From Nipponacmea schrenckii (taxonomy: Eukaryota; Mollusca; Gastropoda; Lottiidae), in contig CM060199.1 in assembly GCA_030562195.1 (NCBI GenBank), positions 22,092,338 through 22,156,337 of the forward strand: a stretch of 64,000 nt of DNA, given 5' to 3'. Positions 44,201 to 54,644 of the stretch are shown here, piece by piece (position 1 is the first letter of the stretch; each line of letters opens with the position of its first letter). Position numbers and translations under genes: made by a program. The notes beneath the pieces were generated by a model. That model searched no databases, was not told the DNA's origin, and was given only the letters and a program-made list of their open reading frames with translations.

Positions 44201-44900
44201 GCGATAATTTCTATTTTCGAACTTGATCGAGATTTCATCAATATATACATGTATACCAAGTTTCATTAAGATCGGATAAAAACGGAAGCCTCTATTGTGG
44301 ATACAACCCAAATTTGACGCGTGTTTACTAAGTCAAGGGCAATAACTGAAAAACCGTTCATGCGATAATTTCCATTTTCGAACTTGACCGATATATCATC
44401 AATATATACATGTATACCAAGTTTCATTAATATCGGATAAAAATTGTAGCCTCTATTGTGGATACAAACCATATTTGACGCATTTTTACTAAGTCAAGTG
44501 CAATAACTCAAAAACCGTTCATGCGATAATTTCCATTTTCGAACTTGACCGAGATATCATCAATATATAACTGTATACCAAGTTTCATTAAGATCGGATA
44601 AAAACTGTAGCCTCTATTGTGGATACAACAAATGTGGACGGACCGACGGACGGACGGACGGACGGACAGGGGCGACGGCAATATACGTCCACATTTCCAT
44701 GTGGGCGTATAAAACCTAGGCACATACTTAAATTTATCATATAAAAGACGTAAGAAATTTATAACAGATATGTGAAACTCTCCATGTATTATATGTTTTG
44801 TTTGTACTCTATGTTTGTTTGTACTGTATGTATATATGTTCTGTTTGTATTTGTATACTTGTATCTGATGAGCAGAATTGCTCAAAGAAATAAAGAACTT
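41226..44900 (+). mobile_element. 5'-truncated LINE in array promoter, with an inner repeat insertion
   Basis: Left junction TGTATGTCATAAC/AAAGC, right junction CTTGAACATAAC/GAGACATTG, so the unit is split at CATAAC, a likely short target duplication. 41226-43110 encodes reverse transcriptase from GIDNIPNEIL through QGEILSPLLFSFYVNDC and MYADD to a C-terminal Cys/His module (HSLHVETGRY, CPFCLSC, EDEFHFILYCP). Frames break near 41390 and 41625, and a 65-bp tandem duplication (42427-42491/42492-42556) shifts the frame again. 44713-44900 is the element's 3' end (GAGCAGAATTGCTCAAAGAA, ATAAAGAAC tail). The repeat at 43113-44712 has jumped into it. Confidence 0.82.
43113..44712 (+). repeat. TATACGCCCACAT-ended repeat element with internal ~120-bp satellite
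   Basis: Starts GATAGCTTGCCAGGCAAGGT and ACATACGCCCACTGGCAGC. It contains about ten tandem modules (TTTTTACTAAGTCAAGG, CAATAACTCAAAAACCG, TTCGAACTTGACCGAGATAT, ACCAAGTTTCATTAAGATCG) that grow more alike to the right, then GACGGACGGACGGACGG and the end ACATTTCCATGTGGGCGTATA. It is the largest of three copies in the window and lies inside the LINE at 41226-44900. Confidence 0.85.
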
Positions 44901-44946
44901 GAACATAACGAGACATTGCTGTCAGTCTTAGAGCTAAGGAAATACA

Positions 44947-44952
44947 TATAAA
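44947..44952 (+). promoter_or_regulatory. TATA box of array gene copy at 45032
   Basis: TATAAA within AATACATATAAACCTCCAG, 85 bp before the ATG. Conserved in all units. Upstream sequence of this unit now belongs to the LINE 3' end, with only about 45 bp of native promoter left (from CGAGACATTGCTGTCAG). Confidence 0.78.
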
Positions 44953-45031
44953 CCTCCAGTTGCATGATACAATTCATCACTTGCTAGTTTTCATCTGATA
45001 ACTCTCTACAGTCCTACTTGCTTATATCGAA

Positions 45032-45352
45032 ATGGATTCCATCTCCACCCTCCACGTAAACTTGTCTGAAAGCGAATTTCGATTCAGAAGAGCCTGCGAA
45101 CAAGTGGTTTTGCTCAACAACAAGTTACAAGATCTTCAAGTTAGATACGATGGGGCTAGACGAGATGAACTGCGTTCTTTCCGCTACAACATCCGTTTGA
45201 GAATGTCTGGTGTAGAGGGCGTGAGAAACGCTTACTACGAATATGCTCGCCAGAAGGCTGACAAAGTTCTTTACCTTCGCCACAAGATCAGATCCACAGT
45301 TGTCACCGATTGCGAAGACGATAGCAGCAGTTCTGAAGAGTCCACGGAGTAG
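45032..45352 (+). CDS. Array protein, 106 residues, unknown family
   Basis: ATG to TAG, no intron. Residues 1-90 are basic overall (about 19 Lys/Arg against 11 Asp/Glu) with a heptad-like pattern around VVLLNNKLQDLQVRYD and a Tyr/Arg-rich centre (RSFRYNIRLRM, NAYYEYARQKADKV). Residues 93-106 are an acidic serine tail (DCEDDSSSSEESTE) resembling a casein-kinase-2 substrate. There is no signal peptide, membrane span or histone fold that I can recognise. This copy differs from the consensus at Ser6Thr and Arg41Gly. Its mRNA would end at the stem-loop 32 nt past the stop. Confidence 0.85.
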   Translation: MDSISTLHVNLSESEFRFRRACEQVVLLNNKLQDLQVRYDGARRDELRSFRYNIRLRMSGVEGVRNAYYEYARQKADKVLYLRHKIRSTVVTDCEDDSSSSEESTE

Positions 45353-45383
45353 AAAACACCGTGTTCAATAATTTGAGAAAAAC

Positions 45384-45412
45384 GGTTCTTTTCAGAACCC
45401 CCCCCCCCCCCC
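45384..45412 (+). terminator. Histone-type 3' stem-loop with expanded C tract
   Basis: GGTTCTTTTCAGAACC at 45384-45399: a 6-bp stem and UUUC loop. The C run that follows is 15 long (45398-45412) against 5-6 in other copies, pushing the purine-rich element (AAATCTAAGAAAGAGAAAGC) about 9 nt away. Otherwise identical to the other units. Confidence 0.92.
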
Positions 45413-46646
45413 AAATCTAAGAAAGAGAAAGCTTTTCAAATTAAACATACATTGCATGAATAACACAAACACACCTACTTGATTTCATGTATTGTACATG
45501 TACTCTTTCAGCATAGGCAGCGGTGGAATGCAGAAAACGTATTCAAAACCGATTTGCAACCAAATTTATTCTTTCAAAACGTCATTCAACTATGGTATTA
45601 TGATGTCATAAAGCGGATATTGTTACCTCAACGGCACAACGGACAGTTTTGATACTCGAAGCAAGGATTTTGTTAACATCCGCATAGGTTAAGAATCCCT
45701 TATTTCCCAAGTTAACGCATAATCGCTTTGCTGCGAAATCTTCATATTAAAGTTGGGTGCGCTGAAGACAATAAGGCAACCATAGGAGTAATCTCTGGCT
45801 AAAAATAAAACTTTCCGAGAGACCATTTTGCAACTTGAAAAAGCCGATATTGTTACCTCCCCCGTTTACTCTTGCAAACACACTTCCTGTCCTATTTCCA
45901 CGTCGATTTCTATGTTTAGATAATCACTGAAGTCGGACACGCTCGATCATGTGTCCATATCAACACGTCAATTCTTGGCGAAAGATTTCTGTAGACAGAT
46001 ATGGAAATCCCCTATCCGATTAAAAGACAATACATTATGAACAACGGACAGTTTTGATACTCGAAGCAAGGATTTTGTTAATATCCGCATCGGTTAAGAA
46101 TCCCTTATTTCCCAAGTTAACGCATAATCGCTTTGCTGCGAAATCTTCATATTAAAGGTGGGTGCGCTGAAGACAATAAGGCAACCAAAGGAGTAGTCTC
46201 TGGCTAAAAATAAAACTTTCCGATAGACCATTTTGCAACTTGAAAATGTCGGCGTGGATCACTTTTTTAAATGCTAATCGTTTGTTGTGACCAGAACGAT
46301 AAAAATGGCAGTGGAAAGGTGATTTCGGCCTACCATTTTACATTAGAAACAGGCTCAAGCGAAAAATAGTTTGAAAATGTTCTCTGGTGGAAATCATTTA
46401 TTTTCTGGCTTCTCTTTAAAATTGAAACATCTACTTTACAACCATGTTTTAGCTTGCACAAATAATAGATAGGCATACAACAGTAATCAAAACAAAAGTC
46501 GTAAATTAACAATCAACGGTTAATTAAAAGACAATAGCTGCTATCCATCCTTATAATCACAATTCACTTGGCTCGTGACATTTACGGCAGAACTGGTGTA
46601 TGTCATAACGAGACATTGCTGTCAGTCTTAGAGCTAAGGAAATACA

Positions 46647-46652
46647 TATAAA
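46647..46652 (+). promoter_or_regulatory. Orphan array promoter (TATA)
   Basis: TATAAA in the native context, but the unit is cut after AACCTCC at 46658 by Harbinger-type sequence, so it no longer leads to an array gene. Confidence 0.7.
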
Positions 46653-47010
46653 CCTCCAACAAAAAAGTTTTGAACATGTTTAAAATTTTCGACGATATAT
46701 GACAATATCGTATCGAGAACGCTGTGTACTCGTAATATATTCGGGACGATCGTATTATGTTCCTGGCTATCGCAATGCATTCGTGATTAAATTTTATGTG
46801 TGATTATCCAGCCATCTCTACGATGGACACGAGAAGAAGGCCGAATAAGCAACGAGCTTTTTTGGATCAAATCAAGAGCTCGTCAAGAATGTAACAAGAG
46901 TTTGTCCCGACCATTACGATTAATAATATTTCCCGCGCTTTTAATCACGTGATGTACTTTAGCAAGCTTCTAGATTATAATTAGCTACTCGGAATTCATA
47001 TTGAAGAGTT

Positions 47011-47024
47011 TTATAAGAATTTCC
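47011..47024. repeat. LINE target-site duplication, left copy
   Basis: TTATAAGAATTTCC, repeated at 49457-49470. The uninterrupted sequence GAGTTTTATAAGAATTTCCTGTGG survives at about 61479-61493. Confidence 0.9.
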
Positions 47025-49456
47025 AATACTAATATCTGGTTTGATAGTGATTGTATATATGCAAAAAATTGTTTTACCCACTGTAGAAATATTTACAACA
47101 GAAACAAAACCTGCACTAATAGGCATAAGTTTGTTAAATCAATGTCTTTTTATTTTTAAGATAAAAAGACATACCAAAGAAACCTACAAATCTAGAAGAG
47201 GCATTGAATTAAGCAATCTAGCAGCTAACGACCCAAAGAACTTTTGGAAACATCTGAACCATTTTCGTAAACCAACAAATGTTGTAAGCGGCTCAATTGA
47301 CCTTACAATTAATGTTTTTTTTTGCTCACTTTAGTGCAGTCTTTAGTTTAGGAAATGACTCTGTTTCTGATTTGTCTAATACAAGTACCATTGATGACCC
47401 TCTGTTGGATACAGTCTTCACTGAACATGACATACAACGAGCAGCTAAATATTTGAAAAATGGTAAGAGTGCAGGAATCGATGGACTGATACCAGAGGTA
47501 TTGAAATCTAATATTGATGTATTGTCCCATTCTCTGTGTATGTATTTCAACTTACTTTATGATAGTGGACAGTATCCATCAGAATGGTCTCAATGTGCTA
47601 TAGTACCTGTACCAAAAAAGGGTAATCCTAATGCTGTTGTTTAATTATCGTGGTATAACGCTTATGTGCTCTATTGGGAAACTGTTCTCAATAGTAATCA
47701 ACAATAGACTACTTGCATGGATCAAAGAGACAATGTTGCTTTCCATTTTTCAATTTTGGTTCCAACCTAAAAAATCAACTCAAGATTGTTTATTTATCTT
47801 ACACAGTATAATCACATACTCTTTATCTAGAGGTGAGAAACTGTTCTGTGCATTCATTGATTTTAGCAAAGCATTCGATAGAGTCGACAGATGCCTCCTA
47901 TTACAAAAATTATACTTAAATGGCGTGAGTCATAAAATGATCAAATGTATCCAATCAATGTACAAAAGTGTCGAGCTTTGCGTCAAATATAATGGCGAGT
48001 TCTCGGACTATATTCCCAGTTATTGTGATGTTAAACAGGGAGATAATCTGTCGCCTCTTCTGTTTCTTCTGTATCTTAATGACCTTGGGTCTTTTCTGAA
48101 TGAACACTCTGTTGTCCCCTTTGGAAATTTCATTCTATCTGCATTTTTATATGCAGACGATACAACCCTTATTTCGAAATCAGAAAAAGGCCTATAAAAT
48201 CAACTAGATCAATTACACTCATATTGCTTTAAATGGAGACTTACTGTGAATATAGATAAAACCAAAATTCTTGTTTTCCAGAAAGGTTGTCCAAAGTTAG
48301 ATAAATACAATTTCAATTATGATAAGAACCATTTGGAGTGTGTCAAAACCTTAACCTTTTTAGGAGTTACATTGTCATATAATGGTAAATTTAAAACACT
48401 CCAGAAGCTTATCTCTCAAAAGGGATCGCGAGGCCTACACCTAATTTTTAATATTTTCGATAATGTCAATCTGAATATCAGAAGACAAATAGCACTATTC
48501 GATTGTTACGTTGGATCGATACTGTCATATGCCTCTGCAGTTTGGGGTTTCCATAAGTGTCCGGACATCGAGAGTATCCACTTGCAGTTTTGTCGGCGTA
48601 TACTTAACGTTAAAAAGTCCACTCATTCAAGCGTTGTTTATGGTGAACTGGGAAGAATCCCCCTTGCAAGTTCACGACTTGTAAATATTATAAAATACTG
48701 GATAAATATCATTAGCGATAAATCTTCATTACAATTCCAAGTTTACCAACTTTTGTTTCTTGATGTAATTAACAACATTAATTGTAAAAGTGGTAATTGG
48801 GCTTTTGAAGTTAAGTGCCTACTCCAGTCTTTGGGCTTTCAAGACTTATGGGATAACCAAGCCTGTATAATTCCAAACTTTCCTCGAATCAAACAACGTA
48901 TTAGAGATCAGTATTTACAAAGTTGGAAAGAAAGTTGTTGTAACTCGCCCAAACTTTATAATTATAACCTATTTAAAGAGTACCATTGCTTAGAAAGTTA
49001 TTTAGAAAATGTATATCCAATAAAATATCGAGTCTCAATGACCCGACTGAGATGCGTTTCTCATAGTTTGTCAATAGAGACTGGGCGATATGAAAATATC
49101 CCTCGTATTTCTAGAACCTGCAATGTTTGTCAAAGAGGTTACATAGAGGACGAATTTCACTTCCTCTTGGTCTGCCCAATGTATGATCATATCCGTTCTA
49201 ACTTACTCCCAAATTATTATTGTCATTATCCAACCCAATTAAAATTTGTTCAGCTGATGTCCTGTCAGGATAAACATACCCAGATTAATATTGCAAAGTA
49301 TATTTATTTAGCATTCTCGTTCCGAAATAACATGTAATTGCCGATCTTCTATTTTCTATCCTTGTATGTTCTTGTATGATGTTTGTATTTTGATTGCTTT
49401 TTGGCTATAAGTCCCAGGACTTAAAGCCCTTATGAAATAAAATATTATATTATATA
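47025..49456 (+). mobile_element. 5'-truncated LINE, ORF2 reverse transcriptase
   Basis: Exact ends are given by 14-bp duplications and the empty paralogous site. Coding starts just before the reverse transcriptase. Motifs: AGIDGLIPEVL, AFIDFSKAFDRVD, DVKQGDNLSPLLF, catalytic LYADDT, then thumb, and a C-terminal module (HSLSIETGRYEN, CNVCQRGYIEDEFHFLLVCP). Frame changes are near 47300 and 47640 and there is one TAA at 48195-48197; from 48198 to 49337 the frame is clean. The 3' end is a short AATAAAATATTATATTATAT tail. It resembles the LINE at 41226-43110 in layout but is clearly a different subfamily. Confidence 0.88.
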
Positions 49457-49470
49457 TTATAAGAATTTCC
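49457..49470. repeat. LINE target-site duplication, right copy
   Basis: TTATAAGAATTTCC; pairs with 47011-47024. Confidence 0.9.
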
Positions 49471-49830
49471 TGTGGCTAGGTATCGAAGTGTTATAGCAAG
49501 TCGGATATCGCGTTGTATAGGATTTCTCATGAAAGTAACTTCCTTTTGTATCCTCGGACCAACTCTACACAGCAACTCCTCAAATAAAATACAATCCACA
49601 CGAAGAAAGTTCTTAAACCCTGCCCTGTCTTCAATAGCTAATTCCTGTTGTAATGTGGCAAAAAATCCAAAATTCGGTCGACGCAATAACCATTTCCTTG
49701 TCCAATACTTTCTCTGCTTTCCCTTTCGTTTCACGATTCCTTGTTTTCTTTTTTTTCTATTTATTAATATTGAAACAATGGCAACGATCTTTAAAACGCG
49801 TTCTATCCACGCTCGCTCCATATTCCGATA
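49471..49830 (-). pseudogene. HARBI1-like transposase, N-terminal fragment
   Basis: Minus-strand frame with RKWLLRRPNFGFFATLQQEL, EDRAGFKNFLRV, FEELLCRVGPRIQKE and RLAITLRYLATGNSY, the N-terminal helical region of PIF/Harbinger DDE transposases. It precedes the DDE nuclease domain, which is absent. The upstream part (MERAWIERVLKIVAIV, about 49795-49830) replaces the LNALQ seen in the 61-kb copy. The fragment cannot transpose. Confidence 0.72.
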
Positions 49831-50167
49831 GTGATAGGAGCTAGTATAATAATAGCAAATAATGAGTTGTATCTCATTAATTCTCTCATGACGTTTATCT
49901 CGATGATCAAGTGAACATCGTATCAAGGTCGCTAAAAGATCTTGAAAGATCGTAAACCACTCGTATTAATCGCATTCAACACTTTTGAACATCCTGAGGA
50001 CATCTTGTCGACATCTTCTTGGACTCCTGTTTAGCTCCTTATCGGTTCGTAATGAATTAGCGTAACATCGCATTATGATCGTGTTAAGTACAATATCGGG
50101 CAGTTTCTACGTTTTTTTGAAATCGCAGCTCACTCGGCACTGACATCGCGAAAGTGTGACCTAGGCA

Positions 50168-50909
50168 TTAGATAATCACTGAAATCGGACGCGGGACTAC
50201 AGACACGCTCGATCATGTGTCCATATCAACACGTCAATTCTTGGCGAAATTTTTCTGTAGACAGATATGGAAATCCCCTATCCGATTAAAAGACAATACA
50301 TTATGTACAACGGACAGTTTTGATACTCGAAGCAAGGATTTTTTTAACAACCGCATAGGTTAAGAATCCCTTATTTCCCAAGTTAACGCATAATCGCTTT
50401 GCTGCGAAATCTTCATATTAAAGTTGGGTGCGCTGAAGACAATAAGGCAACCATAGGAGTAGTCTCTGGCTAAAAATAAAACTTTCCGAGAGACCATTTT
50501 GCAACTTGAAAATGTCGGCCTGGATCACTTTTTTTAAATGCTAATCGTTTTTTGTGACCAGAACGATAAAAATGGCAGTGGAAAGGTGATTTCGGCCTAC
50601 CATTTTACATTAGAAACAGGCTCAAGCGAAAACTAGTTTGAAAATGGTCTCTGGTGGAAATCATTTATTTTCTGGCTTCTCTTTAAAATTGAAACATCTA
50701 CTTTACAACCATGTTTTAGCTTGCACAAATAATAGGCATACAACAGTTATCAAAACAAAAGTCGTAAATTAACAATCAACGGTTAATTAAAAGACAATAG
50801 CTGCTATCCATCCTTATAATCACAATTCACTTGGCTCGTGACATTTACGGCAGAACTGGTGTATGTCATAACGAGACATTGCTGTCAGCCTTAGAGCTAA
50901 GGAAATACA
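50168..50909 (+). repeat. Array spacer, no gene
   Basis: Collinear with other spacers from GATAATCACTGAAATCGGAC to the promoter. Short frames on both strands here are not conserved between units. Confidence 0.85.
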
Positions 50910-50915
50910 TATAAA
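50910..50915 (+). promoter_or_regulatory. TATA box of array copy at 50995
   Basis: TATAAA 85 bp before the ATG, in the conserved CATATAAACCTCCAG context. Confidence 0.75.
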
Positions 50916-50994
50916 CCTCCAGTTGCATGATAAAATTCATCACTTGCTAGTTTTCATCTGATAACTCTCTACAGTCTTACTTGCTTATCTCGAA

Positions 50995-51312
50995 ATGGAT
51001 TACATCTCCAGCCTCCACGTAAACTTGTCTGAAAGCGAATTTCGATTCAGAAGAGCCTGCGAACAAGTGGTTTTGCTCAACAACAAGTTACAAGATCTTC
51101 AAGTTAGATACGATCGGGCTAGACGAGATCAGCTGCGTTCTTTCCGCTACAACATCCGTTTGAGAATGTCTGGTGTAGGGGGCGTGAGAAACGCTTATAC
51201 GAATATGCTCGCCAGAAGGCTGACAAAGTTCTTTACTTTCGCCACAAGATCAGATCCACAGTTGTCACCGATTGCGAAGCGATAGCAGCAGTTCTGAAGA
51301 GTCCACGGAGTA
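50995..51312 (+). pseudogene. Array gene copy with two 1-base deletions
   Basis: It starts normally (Ser3 is Tyr here). A 1-base loss near 51197 (CGCTTATACG for CGCTTACTACG) and another near 51280 (GCGAAGCGATAG for GCGAAGACGATAG) put codons after Asn66 out of frame, so the drawn protein ends abnormally near 51285. The regular stop triplet is at about 51310-51312. The 3' processing elements are intact. Confidence 0.85.
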
Positions 51313-51345
51313 GAAAACACCGTGTTCAAAAATTTTGAGAAAAAC

Positions 51346-51361
51346 GGTTCTTTTCAGAACC
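51346..51361 (+). terminator. Histone-type 3' stem-loop
   Basis: GGTTCTTTTCAGAACC, followed by CCCCAAATCTAAGAAAGAGAAAGC. Unchanged although the gene body is frameshifted. Confidence 0.9.
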
Positions 51362-52155
51362 CCCCAAATCTAAGAAAGAGAAAGCTTATCAAATTAAACA
51401 TACATTGCATGAATAACACAAACACACCTACTTGATTTCATGTATTGTACATGTACTCTTTCAACATAGGCAGCGGTGGAATGCAGAAAACGTATTCAAA
51501 ACCGATTTGCAACCAAATTTATTCTTTCAAATCGTCATTCAACTGTGGTATTATGATGTCATAAAGCCGATATTGTTACCTCCCCCGTTTACATCTGTAA
51601 ACACACTTCCTGTCCTATTTCCACGTCGATTTCTATGTTTAGATAATCACTGAAGTCGGACGCGGCACTACAGACACGCTCGATCATGTGTCCATATAAA
51701 CACGTCAATTCTTGGCGAAAGATTTCTGTAGACAGATATGGAAATCCCCTATCCGATTAAAAGACAATACATTATGTACAACGGACAGTTTTGATACTCG
51801 AAGCAAGGATTTTGTTAACATCCGCATAGGTTAAGAATCCCTTATTTCCCAAGTTAACGCATAATCGCTTTGCTGCGAAATCTTCATATTAAAGTTGGGT
51901 GCGCTGAAGACAATAAGGCAACCATAGGAGTAGTCTCTAGCTAAAAATAAAACTTTCCGAGAGACCATTTTGCAACTTGAAAATGTCGGCCTGGATCACT
52001 TTTTTAAATGCTAATCGTTTGTTGTGACCAGAACGATAAAAATGGCAGTGGAAAGGTGATTTCGGGCTACTATTTTACATTAGAAACAGGCTCAAGCGAA
52101 AACTAGTTTGAAAATGGTCTCTGGTGGAAATCATTTATTTTCTGGCTTCTCTTTA
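51362..52155 (+). repeat. Array spacer, cut by a LINE
   Basis: Normal spacer to TTTTCTGGCTTCTCTTTAAA at about 52157, where a T/A-rich LINE tail begins. The rest of this unit, including its promoter, is not found before the 55.3-kb unit. Confidence 0.8.
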
Positions 52156-53785
52156 AAAAAATTTTATTTTATTTTTATTTTTTTAATATTTTATTAAAAT
52201 CGATACAATTTTACATCATTTTACATCAATACAATTTTACATCAATACAATTATGCACCAATACAGATTTACCATTATATCGATACAATAGTACAGACAA
52301 AAAAAAACATTTATTTTCATTTTTTAATCTAAGAAACATTCACACACACATACGTACCTCAGACTGTCTTTTGTAGATCATTTCGACCACCTCAACCAAG
52401 TTCTGCTATATGAATATTGTATATATTGAACCAAAGGGTTTGTTGTAAAGAAGTTAATTTGAGAGACAGAGGTGGAAATTCTTCCAACGAGTAGCGAAAT
52501 CTTCTATTCTTTCATTTTTATAGAATATATATTTCTCAATGTGGTAAAAGTTTTTGATTTCGGCAGTCAGGGATTTGAGATATGGTTCAGAGTTCATTTT
52601 GTACTGTTTATAGATATTCCATTTTGTGATCATATATATCATATTTATGGCCTGATTGTCATTACCTTTCATGCCAAAGAGAATATCTATTATACGAATA
52701 TTGAGACAGACACTGGTTTCTTTCCAAATCCAGTCTTTTAGGTCAGACCAAAGGTTGTTAATCACATAGCACTCATAGAATAGATGGGAGATTGTTTGAG
52801 TTTGTTGTTTTGATGGGCACATATTATATAGGCCGTTATCTCTAATTTTCATTTTGAACAACAAATCATTAGTTGCTAGAATTCTATGTTGAATTCGGCA
52901 CTGTAGCCATTTGAGTTTTGTATCTTGTGTAATTGTGTGATAAAGGCCAAGCATAAAAGTTAAATCATCACTTGGTATATCTAGCTCGACTGACCATTTG
53001 CAAAGGGCCTTTTTTTCATAGAACTGATAAACTCCTGATATGATTTTCTGTCCCCCTTTTTATCGTTTAGTACTTTCTGAATAAAGAGAGGAATAGCTGG
53101 TTGTATGGGTATATTTAGAGTTATTTCCCCTTGTAGCAATTTCAAAATGGAATTTCTGATCCCGAAGAATTGTGTGATAAAAGGTGCAAAGTGGAATTTT
53201 TTACAGAAATCTTCATAATTAAGTATTTTACCTTCTGAATCGAACAGGTCATATACATATCGTATGCCTGTCTTTTCCCATGTCGGCCAAAAAAAGTGGG
53301 TATTGTCTATGGTAAGCCTAGGATTATACCATAATGGCTGAGTCATTTTATCTACTTGGTTATTGACTATTGTCAACAGATCATAAAGAATGTTTACTAC
53401 ATCTATCCAAAAATTATTTTTGATCAATTTTAAAATTTCAGCTCTGTAGCCAGAACCATATTTAAAAATATTTGCTAACGTTTGGTTTGTCATTTTGTAC
53501 GCAAATTCGCCCCAAGTAGTCTTTGATATTAGCATCCTTTTAGAGGGTCGCCTTGTCTGCAGCCTCTACTAATATTAAAAACTTCTGAGAAAATGCCACA
53601 CTGAAATACACATAGTTTTGAATCATATAACAGAATTTGTATCCATTTTTGAAAGTTATTTGGAAAATTGAAGAAATTTAATACTTTAAAAATCAAAAGC
53701 TTTTTCAAAATCAACAATGAGCAGGCACCCAGGTAGTTGTTCCTCTGCCAAGTATTTCATAGTGTCATATAGTATTATTGTTATC
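52156..53785 (-). mobile_element. L1/Tx1-like LINE, 3' part, minus strand
   Basis: The A-rich 3' tail (reading leftwards) is at 52156-52210. Coding, read from 53780 leftwards: reverse transcriptase around LPGCLLIVDFEKAFD, then RGCRQGDP. A deletion removes the YADD block. It continues in 53535-52981 (QPLWYNPRLTIDN, FFWPTWEKTGIRYVYDLF) and 52954-52454 (KLKWLQCRIQHRILATND, CPSKQQTQTISHLFYEC), the connector and Cys/His tail characteristic of Tx1-type L1 elements. At least three frame breaks. Its 5' side abuts another LINE at about 53785. Confidence 0.82.
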
Positions 53786-54144
53786 GCGACTCTCGATACT
53801 GTTGACGATAAATGGAAGATCATGAATACCAAAAAGTTACTATCTAGGAATCATGACTACAGAAACGTGTTCATTGAGAATGATATGTCACTTGAGGCGA
53901 GAAAAAACGAGTCAAATTTTCGAACCCTATTAAAACATTTCGGTCAAAATAGCGGAATGAAATTTGTCGGAGGTAGATTAGTGCAGAAGAGACAATAGGA
54001 CAACGTGGCTCTAGCAGTTTGGAACATAGGTGGTTGGTCTCTCAACCGTAATAGTAGTAATCATAAGTTAAGAGAATCTGTTGTGAACTCACTCAATGTC
54101 GATATAATTGCCCTATGTGAAACATTTCTTAGGAATGACCAGAA
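53786..54144 (+). mobile_element. LINE 5' part: ORF1 end and ORF2 endonuclease start
   Basis: 53800-53997 encodes an ORF1 C-terminus (YRNVFIENDMSLEARK; cf. YRVFIENDLPREIR at 40.4 kb) ending at TAG 53996-53998. ORF2 follows within a few bases: LAVWNIGGWSLNRN, LNVDIIALCETFLRND, the start of an APE-type endonuclease, entering the gap. Same family as 38918-40487 in the opposite orientation. The first codon drawn for ORF2 is GTG. Confidence 0.8.
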
Positions 54145-54644
54145 NNNNNNNNNNNNNNNNNNNNNNNNNNNNNNNNNNNNNNNNNNNNNNNNNNNNNNNN
54201 NNNNNNNNNNNNNNNNNNNNNNNNNNNNNNNNNNNNNNNNNNNNNNNNNNNNNNNNNNNNNNNNNNNNNNNNNNNNNNNNNNNNNNNNNNNNNNNNNNNN
54301 NNNNNNNNNNNNNNNNNNNNNNNNNNNNNNNNNNNNNNNNNNNNNNNNNNNNNNNNNNNNNNNNNNNNNNNNNNNNNNNNNNNNNNNNNNNNNNNNNNNN
54401 NNNNNNNNNNNNNNNNNNNNNNNNNNNNNNNNNNNNNNNNNNNNNNNNNNNNNNNNNNNNNNNNNNNNNNNNNNNNNNNNNNNNNNNNNNNNNNNNNNNN
54501 NNNNNNNNNNNNNNNNNNNNNNNNNNNNNNNNNNNNNNNNNNNNNNNNNNNNNNNNNNNNNNNNNNNNNNNNNNNNNNNNNNNNNNNNNNNNNNNNNNNN
54601 NNNNNNNNNNNNNNNNNNNNNNNNNNNNNNNNNNNNNNNNNNNN
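54145..54644. other. Assembly gap of exactly 500 N
   Basis: A LINE endonuclease on the left, a tandem repeat on the right. The four open frames reported across it are artefacts. Confidence 0.98.

Larger units (their letters stand above)
45353..46658 (+). repeat. Array spacer with internal partial duplication
   Basis: After the 3' end elements the spacer runs normally to about 45630, then a copy of the CAACGGACAGTTTTGATACT ... GCAACTTGAAAA stretch (45633-45840) precedes a restart at GCCGATATTGTTACCTCCCC. The result is a duplicated ~200-bp piece that recurs at about 46040-46250. No gene. Confidence 0.75.
46659..50167. mobile_element. PIF/Harbinger fragment in the array, with a LINE inside
   Basis: From AACAAAAAAGTTTTGAACATG at 46659 to about 50167, where the spacer resumes at GATAATCACTGAAATCGGAC. 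The first 350 bp and the part after 49471 match the block at 61120-61760. The coding part is a HARBI1-like transposase N-terminus on the minus strand (49450-49830). No complete TIR pair is identified. The right junction lies at a different place in the spacer from the left, so part of a unit was lost. Confidence 0.65.
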
